DNA from: Shewanella psychropiezotolerans
GTDB lineage: Bacteria; Pseudomonadota; Gammaproteobacteria; Enterobacterales; Shewanellaceae
Length of the DNA: 64,000 nt
Assembly (NCBI RefSeq): GCF_007197555.1
Contig: NZ_CP041614.1
Span: forward strand, 5,572,001 to 5,636,000
Reading direction: 5' to 3'
The first letter of the stretch is position 1; every line of letters starts with the position of its first letter. The notes under the pieces are model-generated. The model saw only the letters and a list, made by a program, of their open reading frames with translations, was not told where the DNA came from and ran no database searches. A program made the position numbers and the translations under genes. Shown here one piece after another: positions 19,439 through 28,752 of this stretch.

Positions 19439-19475
19439 TTAAGCCCCACAAAATTCGACTCTGATTCAGCATTAA

Positions 19476-20726
19476 TTACGACCCGATTACCGGCAGTATG
19501 ACTTCTGCCACTGCTCCACCCTCTTGATGAGAACCTAAAATCAAGGTTCCCCCTAGCCGCTCGAAGCTGGCATGGCTTAACATTAAGGCCATGCCCATAC
19601 CTGAAGGACTCTCAATTAACTTATGACCCAATTGAGACATTAAGCCTTTTGGGATCCCGTCGCCGTAGTCTCGAACTCTGATCCTTAGGTTTAAGCTGTG
19701 CGGCTCAAGCGCAAACTCGATGCTAACTCTTTGCTCTGTTGTTTTTTCTTCGCTGGCTCGAGAGGCATTTTCTACCAAGGATAAAAGCGCGGGCAACAGG
19801 CTGGTATCAGTTTGAATATGAGAATCTTGAACTTCGACATCGACAAGTAACTCAAGTTTAAGTTGAGGCATCAACAATGTCAGTTGCTGTCTAAGCATGG
19901 CAACCAGGTCGCTCACCTGAGCTTCAACTTGTTTTTGCTCTCTGATGGATTCCGTAGCCAGCCGCAGATCGGTTAAGGTTCGTTCGCATCTAAACAGCGC
20001 GGCCTCCATCTCTTCTACGGCTTGGTTGTCTGCGCCAAGCTCTTCCGAGACCTCGTCCACCAGTAAACGTAAGCTGGATAAGGGAGTCGCTAGCTGATGA
20101 GCCATCTGGGCAGATGCAGTACCTAGTGCTAACAGTCTCTCTTGCCTAAGCTGAGCCTCTCTCATATAAGCCAGTTCCGCATCCTGCTTTCGCATACGCT
20201 TAGCAATAAAGGCCACACTTGTCGTCAGCACTAAAGATGAAATAACGAAGTTAAACCACATGCCTAAATAGTGAGAACTCATGTCCATACCATGGTGCTG
20301 CATCTGACTCTCCGGCACAGCATATAACATCAAGCTATAGGCAAGTGTCGAGATGAAGGTCAGCGTCCAGGGCGCCCAACGAGGCAAGATCACCGCAGCT
20401 ATGGCAATGGGGAGCAACAAAAGTGAGATAAAAGCGTTAGTGGCACCGCCGGAGAAATAAAGCCAAGTGATCCAGAAGGCTGTATCGAGCAGCAAAGCGA
20501 CAAATAACCCAGAGTCCTTCGACATCAGGGGTTGCCTGATCGCGAACGTGACCGTCAGATAAGCGGCCTCTAACAGCAAGGCATAATTCAACGCCGGACT
20601 GAAGATAGACAAACCAAAGGTCTCGGCAGCAAAAAAGGTCAAGCCTAGCTTAAGCACGAAACCTAAGATACGCAGGAAGGCTAACTGATCCGAAGCTTTG
20701 ATATGCGGCACTAGGCTCTTAGGCAT
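19476..20726 (-). CDS. RegB/PrrB-like redox-sensing histidine kinase
   Basis: A 416-residue membrane kinase with six predicted transmembrane helices (about residues 20-190). FSGGATNAFISLLLLP matches the ubiquinone-sensing GGxxNPF motif of RegB, with Ala for Pro. The H-box is AQMAHQLATPLSSLRLLVDE. A Cys in ALFRCERTL sits where RegB has its redox-active Cys. N-box LVENASRAS and G-box DYGDGIPKG complete the ATPase domain. The ATG at 20726 gives a typical N-terminus; the frame extends 11 codons further. Forms an operon with the response regulator. Confidence 0.83.
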   Translation of the reverse strand: MPKSLVPHIKASDQLAFLRILGFVLKLGLTFFAAETFGLSIFSPALNYALLLEAAYLTVTFAIRQPLMSKDSGLFVALLLDTAFWITWLYFSGGATNAFISLLLLPIAIAAVILPRWAPWTLTFISTLAYSLMLYAVPESQMQHHGMDMSSHYLGMWFNFVISSLVLTTSVAFIAKRMRKQDAELAYMREAQLRQERLLALGTASAQMAHQLATPLSSLRLLVDEVSEELGADNQAVEEMEAALFRCERTLTDLRLATESIREQKQVEAQVSDLVAMLRQQLTLLMPQLKLELLVDVEVQDSHIQTDTSLLPALLSLVENASRASEEKTTEQRVSIEFALEPHSLNLRIRVRDYGDGIPKGLMSQLGHKLIESPSGMGMALMLSHASFERLGGTLILGSHQEGGAVAEVILPVIGS

Positions 20727-20785
20727 AACGCACCTTAGATGGCAGTGATTGAGTATCACTATTTGAAGACTTCATAGAAAAATCA

Positions 20786-21706
20786 TTAATCTAGATTCAA
20801 ACCAATAGCCGATAGCGCAGCAGTGGACGCCTTCAAGGCATCGAAGACACCGGACTTGAAATCAACTTGTGAACTTATTCCCAGTAGAGCCAGCCTGTCA
20901 CAATTTAAGCTGCAATCTTTAGGACGTTTTGCACTATCGGCAGGCTCACTCACTGGCACCAGATGATTAACATCCAGACCCAAGACCTCACCTATGGCCA
21001 ATAACATCTGGTACTTACTCATGGTCTCTTTGCCGCTGAAATGATAGATACCAGACAGGTCAAACTTAGAAATGTTTAACTCGATCATCTTCTCGATAGC
21101 TAGGGCAATATCTTGTGTCGAAGTGGGACTGCGCACCGCCCAATGATCTACCTCTTGAGTCTGCTTATCCATTAACTGATTAAGCAATATCAAGATGGCG
21201 GATTCCGATACCTTCTCAACCTGCCCATAAAGAATAGGCAGTCTCAGTACGGCAAAGCCCTTAGAGGTTTCCAGCAATGCTTGCTCACCCAGCCATTTAG
21301 ATTCACCGTAGAAGTTGACCGGATTTGGCTTATCGGACTCTGCATAATTTGGCGCTGTACCATCGAACACATAATCGGTAGAAATATAGATGACCCAAGT
21401 GCCATGCTTTCTTGCCGACTCGGCCAATGCCTTTGTCGCCCCTAAGTTCAAGGCCAGTGCCGCTTCTGGATCTTGCTCAGAAACATCCGGGCGACGCTCT
21501 GCGGCGCAGTGCACAATCACATCGGGTTGATGATGGCCAATAAACTCATCGACTCTTTCAGACTGGGTAAGATCTAACTTGTATATACCAGCTTGAACCC
21601 GGCTAAAACCGGTGGCGATAACTTGATGAACTTGGCTTGACTCAATCTGAGCCTTTACCGCCCGTCCCAACAAACCTGTCGCGCCAGTTATCATGATTTT
21701 AGCCAT
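20786..21706 (-). CDS. Extended SDR-family NAD(P)-binding protein (RfbD/MAT2B-like)
   Basis: A 306-residue protein resembling dTDP-4-dehydrorhamnose reductases and the MAT2B regulatory subunit. The Rossmann motif TGATGLLGRAV is at the N-terminus and the catalytic YGESK (Tyr-x3-Lys) with preceding STDYVFDG is present. No other sugar-nucleotide genes adjoin it, so a rhamnose role is doubtful. The ATG at 21706 follows GGGGATAAG; the frame extends 19 codons upstream without a site. Confidence 0.8.
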   Translation of the reverse strand: MAKIMITGATGLLGRAVKAQIESSQVHQVIATGFSRVQAGIYKLDLTQSERVDEFIGHHQPDVIVHCAAERRPDVSEQDPEAALALNLGATKALAESARKHGTWVIYISTDYVFDGTAPNYAESDKPNPVNFYGESKWLGEQALLETSKGFAVLRLPILYGQVEKVSESAILILLNQLMDKQTQEVDHWAVRSPTSTQDIALAIEKMIELNISKFDLSGIYHFSGKETMSKYQMLLAIGEVLGLDVNHLVPVSEPADSAKRPKDCSLNCDRLALLGISSQVDFKSGVFDALKASTAALSAIGLNLD

Positions 21707-21800
21707 CTTATCCCCATACCTATCGTTGTATTTTACAGATTGGCTCAGTGTAATGATTTTCAAGTAGGAAGCACATGGATTTACACCAAGGCTTAATTAA

Positions 21801-22008
21801 GATTAATGTTGAATGTCTAACTTATTCAGTTTAATTGTGACTTATAACCCCAGCCTCTCTCACAAAGGTTTAACCGAGATTAATGTTGAATATCTAGCTT
21901 ATTTAGTTTAATTGTGACTTATAACCCCAGCCGCTCTCACAAAGGTTTAACCGAGATTAATGTTAAATGTCTAACTTATTTAATAATGACTTATAACCCC
22001 AGCCATTC
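21801..22008. repeat. 77-bp tandem repeat derived from the 3' end of the adjoining gene
   Basis: Units at 21801-21877 and 21878-21954 are 77 bases each and nearly identical. A third, partial and diverged copy (21955 to about 22008) is the actual 3' end of the phosphodiesterase-like gene, with a six-base deletion relative to the others. On the minus strand each unit repeats the codons for GWGYKS plus a stop. Confidence 0.85.
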
Positions 22009-24920
22009 TCTCCCGGTATCACCTGCTCTCCGGTCAGGTATTCATACAAGGTCGGCGCCAGCGAGCCATTCTCCTCTATCTTGAGCGTGCTGACATTGGG
22101 CCCTATGGGAGTACCCCAGAAGCCGATGAAAGCATCCTTCTCAGAGAAGTCCTCTCCGGCATGACGACCGGGCACCTTAGTGTTGTAGCCTATGCCAGCC
22201 TTGGGAAACAGGTTAATCGTACCAGCATGATCTTCATCGTATAACCTGGCAATCTGATTCACCGAGTCGGGGCGAGGAGTGAAACGAGTCAAGTCGCGCC
22301 ACTGCTCAACTGTGCACCATGAATTCACATCATCGGCTTTCGCCTGAGTGATACATAAGTTAATTAACTCAGAAAAGTGCTCAATATCAGCTTGAGAGGG
22401 AGTTTGTCGATACGAATTTAACTTCTGAGTATCCAGTAATCTAGCTGGCTTGCCCGTTAAGCTAATATAGAGCAGCTTATCTCCCCTACGCTCCACCAGC
22501 TCATCGAGCCGAACACCATCGCGATGGCCAACTAAACGCACCTGGCAGCCAGCCGAATTACATTGACGCTCCCTCAGCACCATATAATCCAGAGACTCAG
22601 ACAGGCTGTTTGCCGTCTCTGTAACTATATCCAAAGTATCCGTTACTTTGGCGGCATTAATGGGCAGCCAGTGAGTCAAATCGTTATAAACAGGTTGAAT
22701 TTCCCAGCCAGATTTAGCGTTGAAGAAGTCCATCATCATGTTGCCGCCAGCAGTAGAAGCCACAACCACATCTAAGCCTTTGTTACTCGCGTAATTAAGG
22801 GCATTGGTGATTTTCGGTCCTTCACCCTCATCGGAAGATATTTTCTTTACCAGGAGGGGATAACCCAGTTTCCTAGACAAATTATCAAATACTTGCCTCT
22901 CGGGATTCAACGCATAAAAAACCGGAGTAAGTCCATGATCTCCTGCCATCCCCCACAAGGTTTGATCGTAAATCCCCGCATCTTTATAGACCTGTTCTGT
23001 CTGACCTAACCAGAAATCCAGTCGATTTAGCTCCCCGGTTGGCATGATAATCTCGTCACTGAAAGGCCCGGTGAAATGAGCGAAGTGATCAGGCCAGGGG
23101 TTATAGATCAAGGTATGATCCGGCATTCCTAGACCATCGAGTTTGGCAAGCTTCGAGATGGCCTGCTCAATCTTCCACTTCTTGGTTAATTTAGTGAACA
23201 CATCAAGGAAGAAGATACCTTGATAACCGCGAATATCCTCAATTATCTCGGCTCGAAACTCCCTTAGTTTCACCTCGACCTTAGCCCGCTCCTGCAACTC
23301 CCTAATACAGCGCTTCTCGCCATAATCACGCTGGGCCTCACCGAAACCTAGATTGACTAAGCCATCGTAGCTGGTATGTGCATTCCAATCATATTGGCCG
23401 TTACAGTTGAGCGTGATCAGATAAGCTAAACGATCGAACATGGTTCTCACCCCATGACTCTCCATGAGGCGATCCAGTTGCAGGGCATCGTTGCCAAAGA
23501 AGTAATAGGCCCGATCTTGCTGGCGATCGACGAAATGGAAATTGGGGATCCCCGTACCTCCCTCGCCGGAGACCTTGGCCCCGGTCTTGATGATCGGCAG
23601 GTTTCGCACACTGATTGTCGGCGTAGAAGAGATACCTACCTGAGTAATAGACCTAGGATGCTCCCGATACAGGCGTTTGAAGAAGGGTAGATAATGTTGA
23701 TCGCGATATTCACCCTCGGCAAGCACGGCCATAAACTTAACCTGCTGCTCATGTTCAGGCTGCTTAGTCGCCTCTCCCTTAGGCTTAACATCGGCTCCCT
23801 GTAGATGCATCTGATACGCACGGTGAATAAATGGCTTAGATTGATCCACCAGGCCTTCTACCAAACTTTGTTGCAGGCCATCGACCGTCACCTGCACCGA
23901 GTATCGACGCTGCTGCTGTGATTCTAAAAAGCCAATCAAGACATCACTGTTATCATCGAAGGTATCTTGCATCCAGGCATTTAACGCCTGCTCACGCTCC
24001 TTTTTAAACACAAACTGACGATAAGCCTTAAGGACATTTAACCGCACAAAATCAATCAGAGTGATGGTTAGAGCCTGAGCCTTATTATTAACCTTGCCCC
24101 TATTCTGCGGCTTATCATCTTCTATGATGGCGAATACTGAGCTTTGCATCTCACCTTCATCCATGCCAGCCACAGCCTGGGACATGATCTCTATGATAAT
24201 GGGCTGTATCTTATCGACTAAGTGTAAATCGGCAGCACTCCGAGTGAGATAGGTATATTTAGCAGGCACAGCATCCGTATCCTGCCACATACCGATATCG
24301 ACCAGGGCATCATATATGGTCACCATAGATGCGATAAACTGACGGTCGGCTTTTATACCTTGGGCTTGGGTATTGCCCTGCTTAGCCGATTCTTGTTTAG
24401 TTAGGCTTTGGTCAGCCGAAGAGGAGCTTTCCTCCTTTACTCTATCGGCAGTCTTATTTTTTGTCGGCGAGGCAGCAAAATGGTAGAGACTGTGCTCGAA
24501 CTTTTTAAGCTGATCTGCACCATAGACACTAGCCAAATGCTGTTTAAATTCATCTTCGCTACTCAGGCCGGTATATCTGTCGTAAAAACTATAGAGGAAA
24601 TGACCAAGAGGAATCGCATAGCTAGGATCGCTAAGTTGGGCTATTACCCTAGCTTTGACTTTTTTATCCAGAGGAAGCGTTAAAATATAAGCATCGAGTG
24701 ACACGCCGCCAATAGTGAACAGGGCTATATCTCGCGTCAACTTAGTAGAATAGCTGAGTGAAGATACAATCTGATCTCTCATTATCTCACTGGCATTAAA
24801 TACACCGCCTATAACAGGGGTATCACCGATATCGGCCCAAGCAGAGGAACTTAACAAAGACACAGAAACAAGCGCCCATTTACCTAGCCCACGCCAATAA
24901 GATTTAGCACAAATATCCAT
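21963..24920 (-). CDS. Exported alkaline-phosphatase-superfamily phosphodiesterase-like protein
   Basis: A 985-residue protein with a signal peptide (about 1-29, SSSAWA). The N-terminal half is helical and unassigned, with a low-complexity Ser/Lys/Glu segment near 160-185. The second half looks like the nucleotide pyrophosphatase/type I phosphodiesterase core: VDGLQQSLVEGL (metal Asp), GTGIPNFHF (position of the nucleophile), WPDHFAHFTGP (Asp-x3-His metal pair), AGDHG, and a late PGRHAGEDF. Substrate is unknown. The 3' end is repeated in tandem just beyond the stop. The next gene upstream is a divergent PhoD-like phosphatase. Confidence 0.75.
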   Translation of the reverse strand: MDICAKSYWRGLGKWALVSVSLLSSSAWADIGDTPVIGGVFNASEIMRDQIVSSLSYSTKLTRDIALFTIGGVSLDAYILTLPLDKKVKARVIAQLSDPSYAIPLGHFLYSFYDRYTGLSSEDEFKQHLASVYGADQLKKFEHSLYHFAASPTKNKTADRVKEESSSSADQSLTKQESAKQGNTQAQGIKADRQFIASMVTIYDALVDIGMWQDTDAVPAKYTYLTRSAADLHLVDKIQPIIIEIMSQAVAGMDEGEMQSSVFAIIEDDKPQNRGKVNNKAQALTITLIDFVRLNVLKAYRQFVFKKEREQALNAWMQDTFDDNSDVLIGFLESQQQRRYSVQVTVDGLQQSLVEGLVDQSKPFIHRAYQMHLQGADVKPKGEATKQPEHEQQVKFMAVLAEGEYRDQHYLPFFKRLYREHPRSITQVGISSTPTISVRNLPIIKTGAKVSGEGGTGIPNFHFVDRQQDRAYYFFGNDALQLDRLMESHGVRTMFDRLAYLITLNCNGQYDWNAHTSYDGLVNLGFGEAQRDYGEKRCIRELQERAKVEVKLREFRAEIIEDIRGYQGIFFLDVFTKLTKKWKIEQAISKLAKLDGLGMPDHTLIYNPWPDHFAHFTGPFSDEIIMPTGELNRLDFWLGQTEQVYKDAGIYDQTLWGMAGDHGLTPVFYALNPERQVFDNLSRKLGYPLLVKKISSDEGEGPKITNALNYASNKGLDVVVASTAGGNMMMDFFNAKSGWEIQPVYNDLTHWLPINAAKVTDTLDIVTETANSLSESLDYMVLRERQCNSAGCQVRLVGHRDGVRLDELVERRGDKLLYISLTGKPARLLDTQKLNSYRQTPSQADIEHFSELINLCITQAKADDVNSWCTVEQWRDLTRFTPRPDSVNQIARLYDEDHAGTINLFPKAGIGYNTKVPGRHAGEDFSEKDAFIGFWGTPIGPNVSTLKIEENGSLAPTLYEYLTGEQVIPGENGWGYKSLLNKLDI

Positions 24921-25088
24921 ATACAGATCATAACCACAAGAATCCCAGAGCGTGCAATGATTACATACTTCATCGACAACTCAAATCTTGGTTACGATCG
25001 TTAAGAAAAAGACGATTAATATTTTGCAAATCCATGGCTTTTGTTTAATCTGTGAACTCATAAATTGCGTCTGGGATCCATACTGAAT

Positions 25089-26966
25089 ATGCCCGCTGAA
25101 CTCCCCTTAGTCCTTGCAGGTCCAACACTTCGTCATTGCGACCAAGATAATTTCACCCTGTGGTTCGTCAGCTCGGCACCTATGAATGAGCTGACCTTGC
25201 ATCTAGGCGAGGAGAAGTTAATTCTAGGGAATGAACAGCGTCATGAAATTCGGCTCGGTAAACGTGCCTGGCAATATCTAATCCAGGTTAATCAGAACGA
25301 ACTGCTAGCGGTAAATTCGGCAATTGAATACAGACTTGAAGATAGCCAACATGGCGCACTGTTTGAAAAAATCGCCCAGCTTAACTATGCGAATAAGATC
25401 ACCCCTAAGTTTGTTATCAAGCCTGAGATAGATAACATGCTGCACGGCTCCTGTCGTAACCCCCATCATCATAGCGGTGATGCCTTAGTCGCTGCCGATA
25501 CCAGACTAAGCCAAGATCTCAGTGTTGAAGCCAGGCCGTCGCTCTTGATGCTTAGCGGCGATCAGGTCTATGTCGATGACATTGCCGGACCCATGATCTA
25601 TGCCATAGGCCAAGTGATTCAACTATTAGGATTACCCCAAGAGCAGTTCTCTGGTGCAGCCCTCAGCGAAAGCTCTGATATCAGTTATCATCCAGCAGCC
25701 CTGTATCAGCGACATAAAAACCTGTTGCCGAAGACCCAATATCAGGCGAAAACGGCCCTTAGGCGCTGGTATATCAATCATCCTATCTTCACCTCATCGT
25801 TAGCCGAGAATCATCTGATTTCTCTGGGTGAGATCATGGCGCTTTATCTACTGACATGGTCTCCCGAGCTTTGGGAGCAGATCGATATTCCTAAAGAGGT
25901 CGCGGGTCTGTCTGCTCTAAATAAGCTTCGCTGGGAAAAAGAGTGGCTGCATCTACTGGAATTTAAGGCCGGACTGCATCAGGTCAGACGCTTAATGGCA
26001 CATCTGCCGACCTATATGATCTTCGATGATCACGACGTAACCGATGATTGGAACCTCACTGCCAAGTGGGAGGAAGCCGCCTACGGCCACCCCTTCTCTA
26101 AACGCATTATAGGCAACGCACTTATCGGCTATGCCCTGTTTCAGGGATTAGGTAATGCACCGCAGAAGTTTAAAACTGAGATAACCCCGCTAATCGATGC
26201 TTTTTTCTCTAAGCCCGATACAGACAAGCACGATCTATTGATCGATAAACTTCTCAAGTTTGACCACTGGCATTACAGCTTAAATACTTCGCCGAAAATA
26301 GTGGTGTTAGACACACGGACCCATCGCTGGCGCAGCGAATCAAATCTGGCTAAGCCGTCTGGATTAATGGACTGGGAAGCCTTGATGGAGTTCCAACATG
26401 AGTTGGTTGGTCAGAACAATGTCATCATAGTCTCGGCGGCGCCCATGTTCGGAGTGAAGCTTATCGAGACGATACAGCGTACAGCGACTATGCTGGGTGG
26501 TTCTCTACTGGTCGATGCCGAAAACTGGATGGCTCATCCGGGGACTGCTAATACCCTACTAAGTATTTTTCAGCACAGGAAAACACCGGAGCAATTCGTC
26601 ATCCTGTCTGGCGACGTACATTACTCATTTGCCTATGACATTCGCATTCGCTTCAGAAAGGCTGGCCCCCAAATTTACCAGATCACCTGCAGTGGCCTTA
26701 AGAACCAGTTTCCGGAAAAGTTAATCCCTATCTTCGACAAGCTCAATGGCTGGCTATACGGCCACTTCTCACCGCTCAACTTTTTGACTAAGCGTAAGCG
26801 CATGTCTATTCGTGGCAGACGCCCCAATGGCGAACACAGTAAGCGCTTGATGAATCAGAGTGGCATAGGCTTACTAAATTTAGCTAAGAATGGCGCGCCG
26901 ACTAAGATAGGCGTACTGCATGCCGACATGAGTGAAACCCATTTCGACGCACCAAGAAAAGACTAG
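25089..26966 (+). CDS. PhoD-like metallophosphatase
   Basis: A 625-residue protein of the alkaline phosphatase D type. Metal-binding motifs are spread in the usual order: GSCRNPH, LMLSGDQVYVDD, MIFDDHDVTDDW and LSGDVHYSF. There is no signal peptide, unlike secreted PhoD, so it may be cytoplasmic. The ATG at 25089 is preceded by GGGA; a TTG eight codons upstream is an alternative start. It is divergent from another phosphatase-superfamily gene with 168 bases between them. Confidence 0.82.
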   Translation: MPAELPLVLAGPTLRHCDQDNFTLWFVSSAPMNELTLHLGEEKLILGNEQRHEIRLGKRAWQYLIQVNQNELLAVNSAIEYRLEDSQHGALFEKIAQLNYANKITPKFVIKPEIDNMLHGSCRNPHHHSGDALVAADTRLSQDLSVEARPSLLMLSGDQVYVDDIAGPMIYAIGQVIQLLGLPQEQFSGAALSESSDISYHPAALYQRHKNLLPKTQYQAKTALRRWYINHPIFTSSLAENHLISLGEIMALYLLTWSPELWEQIDIPKEVAGLSALNKLRWEKEWLHLLEFKAGLHQVRRLMAHLPTYMIFDDHDVTDDWNLTAKWEEAAYGHPFSKRIIGNALIGYALFQGLGNAPQKFKTEITPLIDAFFSKPDTDKHDLLIDKLLKFDHWHYSLNTSPKIVVLDTRTHRWRSESNLAKPSGLMDWEALMEFQHELVGQNNVIIVSAAPMFGVKLIETIQRTATMLGGSLLVDAENWMAHPGTANTLLSIFQHRKTPEQFVILSGDVHYSFAYDIRIRFRKAGPQIYQITCSGLKNQFPEKLIPIFDKLNGWLYGHFSPLNFLTKRKRMSIRGRRPNGEHSKRLMNQSGIGLLNLAKNGAPTKIGVLHADMSETHFDAPRKD

Positions 26967-26974
26967 CTATCGGC

Positions 26975-27421
26975 TTATTTAACTGGAGCCTGAGACGGCA
27001 TGCTCACAGGTGCAGAGACAGGCTGCTCGGTGCCAGGTCTTGGGTGATGGGCATACTCAGGGTTGGCATTGGGTGCCGATCTCGGGGCCCGGGTTGCGTT
27101 CGGGGCTTGACGTGGAGGATAGCTAGGGTCATTAATTGCTGAAGGTGCAGTATCAGGACTCGCCACAAAATCTGTCGCGTCGGACCCGCTCTCTTTCTCA
27201 GCTGCTGATTGCGCCGTCATTGAAGCTTGAGTCACTGCCTTTGGCGCACTCATAGAAACTGGCGCTACTGGCTTAGCTTGTTGTGCAACTGGAGATCTTG
27301 TTACATCTTGAGGAGAAGCCGCCTCAGCTGATTCAGGCTCAGAACTGAAGCTTTGGTAACCTATTGCAGCCACAACGGCGGCTGCGACTAATGTGATTGA
27401 GATCAGGGTCGATTTAGTCAT
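26975..27421 (-). CDS. Pro/Ala-rich membrane-anchored hypothetical protein
   Basis: A 148-residue protein with an N-terminal signal anchor (ISITLVAAAVVAAIGYQSF) and a disordered tail rich in Pro, Ala, Ser and Gln (PVAPVSMSAPKAV, PRQAPNATRAPRSAPNANP). The ATG at 27421 follows AAGGA; the open frame extends 12 codons further. It may be the last gene of the HlyD/glycosyltransferase operon, 213 bases downstream of it. No function assigned. Confidence 0.6.
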   Translation of the reverse strand: MTKSTLISITLVAAAVVAAIGYQSFSSEPESAEAASPQDVTRSPVAQQAKPVAPVSMSAPKAVTQASMTAQSAAEKESGSDATDFVASPDTAPSAINDPSYPPRQAPNATRAPRSAPNANPEYAHHPRPGTEQPVSAPVSMPSQAPVK

Positions 27422-27633
27422 TATTATTATCCTTTCTAGTTTTTGCTTACATACCACTAAACAAGAGCGACAGGCAGAGGTCTAAACCTCAACCGCATAC
27501 TGAGGCTATATATTTATTGGGAACATAATCTTAGTGTCACTCCCTAGCCACTCCCTTATACAATAACCTTCACGTAACAAATCCAGCATAGAGTGAATCG
27601 ATACAAAAAACAACGATTGAATATCTTATGCAA

Positions 27634-28698
27634 TTACTGGAATGGCCATTTATAATCGAAACTGACCGAAACAGGTACACCCTCAACCGCAAAAGGCAAA
27701 GTTTCATCTAAAGTGAGCGTCACTTTTAATGCAGCCTTCTCACCATCGAAGGGGCCAGAAAGTTGCTTAGGTATCTTAGTCACCAGCTCAGTAGGTTCTT
27801 CAATCATACCCCTGATATTTTGCCCGTTTGGCAGCTTAATTGTTGCCTGTTGGCCAATATCTACGTATTCGAGATACTTAGGATCCAGATAAGCCACTAC
27901 CACAGGCTTATCTCTACCCGTTAGCCACAACAGGGGCTGGTTCTCATCTACCTGTTCACCAACCTGTACCAAAATGTCTTCTATCCTCCCGGTAAACGGA
28001 GCCATTATCTTCATCCCCGATTGTTTCGACTTTAGCCTGGCAAGTTGGGACTTAAGTTGGTTGCGGGTTTGAGTGACCACGCCAGCGATAGCCTGGATAT
28101 GTTGTCGTTCAAGCTCATGTAACAGGTCGACCTTAGCTTGTTCTAATGCCATTTTAGACGCCGTATTGGCTTGCATAACCATGGCCATATCAGAGGTTGG
28201 CACGACTCCTCGCTTCTGAAAATTTTTATAGGTGACAAGTAATTCATCTTGGCGTTTTACCCCATCCTGAGCCACTTCGATACGTCGGCGTAGTCTTAGC
28301 AACACAGGCTCACCATCGAAGGATGCTTTTCCTTCTATTTCGAATAACTGCCGTGTAAGCTCTGCCACTTGGGCATCTAATTCCGGATCTGCTATCACCA
28401 GTAAATCACTGCCTTTCTCAACTTCAGGTGTCACCTGGTCTGCCACACTTTGTACCATTCCTTTACTGGGCGCCCTCATCTCCAATGGCTCGGCGGTGAT
28501 AATTCCCGGAGCGAGTACGAATATATACGGCTTTGCCAATATCCAGCTCACCAAGAGCACAGGAGATATCACCAGAAACAGCAGCAAGTACCATCTAAAT
28601 TTAAAGCCGCCCCGTTTAGCCCCCGAATACTTAACCTCGACGCCATTATCCACATCGGGTTTTTCAGCTTTAGGTGTCGCTTGGTAGTTTACTTTCAT
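27634..28698 (-). CDS. HlyD-family membrane-fusion protein
   Basis: A 354-residue periplasmic adaptor-like protein. One transmembrane helix (about 36-55) is followed by a lipoyl/barrel-sandwich region (GIITAEPLEMRAPSKGMVQS), a long coiled coil (about 115-215), the second lipoyl half (KIMAPFTGRIEDILVQVGE) and a beta-barrel (YLEYVDIGQQATIKLPNG). In synthase-linked operons such proteins resemble Alg44 and bridge to polymer export. It lies 54 bases after the synthase-like gene, so a polysaccharide secretion role is inferred. Confidence 0.8.
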   Translation of the reverse strand: MKVNYQATPKAEKPDVDNGVEVKYSGAKRGGFKFRWYLLLFLVISPVLLVSWILAKPYIFVLAPGIITAEPLEMRAPSKGMVQSVADQVTPEVEKGSDLLVIADPELDAQVAELTRQLFEIEGKASFDGEPVLLRLRRRIEVAQDGVKRQDELLVTYKNFQKRGVVPTSDMAMVMQANTASKMALEQAKVDLLHELERQHIQAIAGVVTQTRNQLKSQLARLKSKQSGMKIMAPFTGRIEDILVQVGEQVDENQPLLWLTGRDKPVVVAYLDPKYLEYVDIGQQATIKLPNGQNIRGMIEEPTELVTKIPKQLSGPFDGEKAALKVTLTLDETLPFAVEGVPVSVSFDYKWPFQ

Positions 28699-28752
28699 CT
28701 CAATATTCCTGCTTGATTCTCTGTCTTGTGGCTCTAATTAATAACTTATGAT

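Noticed and set aside
21801..22008. CRISPR array
   Set aside because: The 77-bp units are contiguous without spacers and derive from a coding 3' end.
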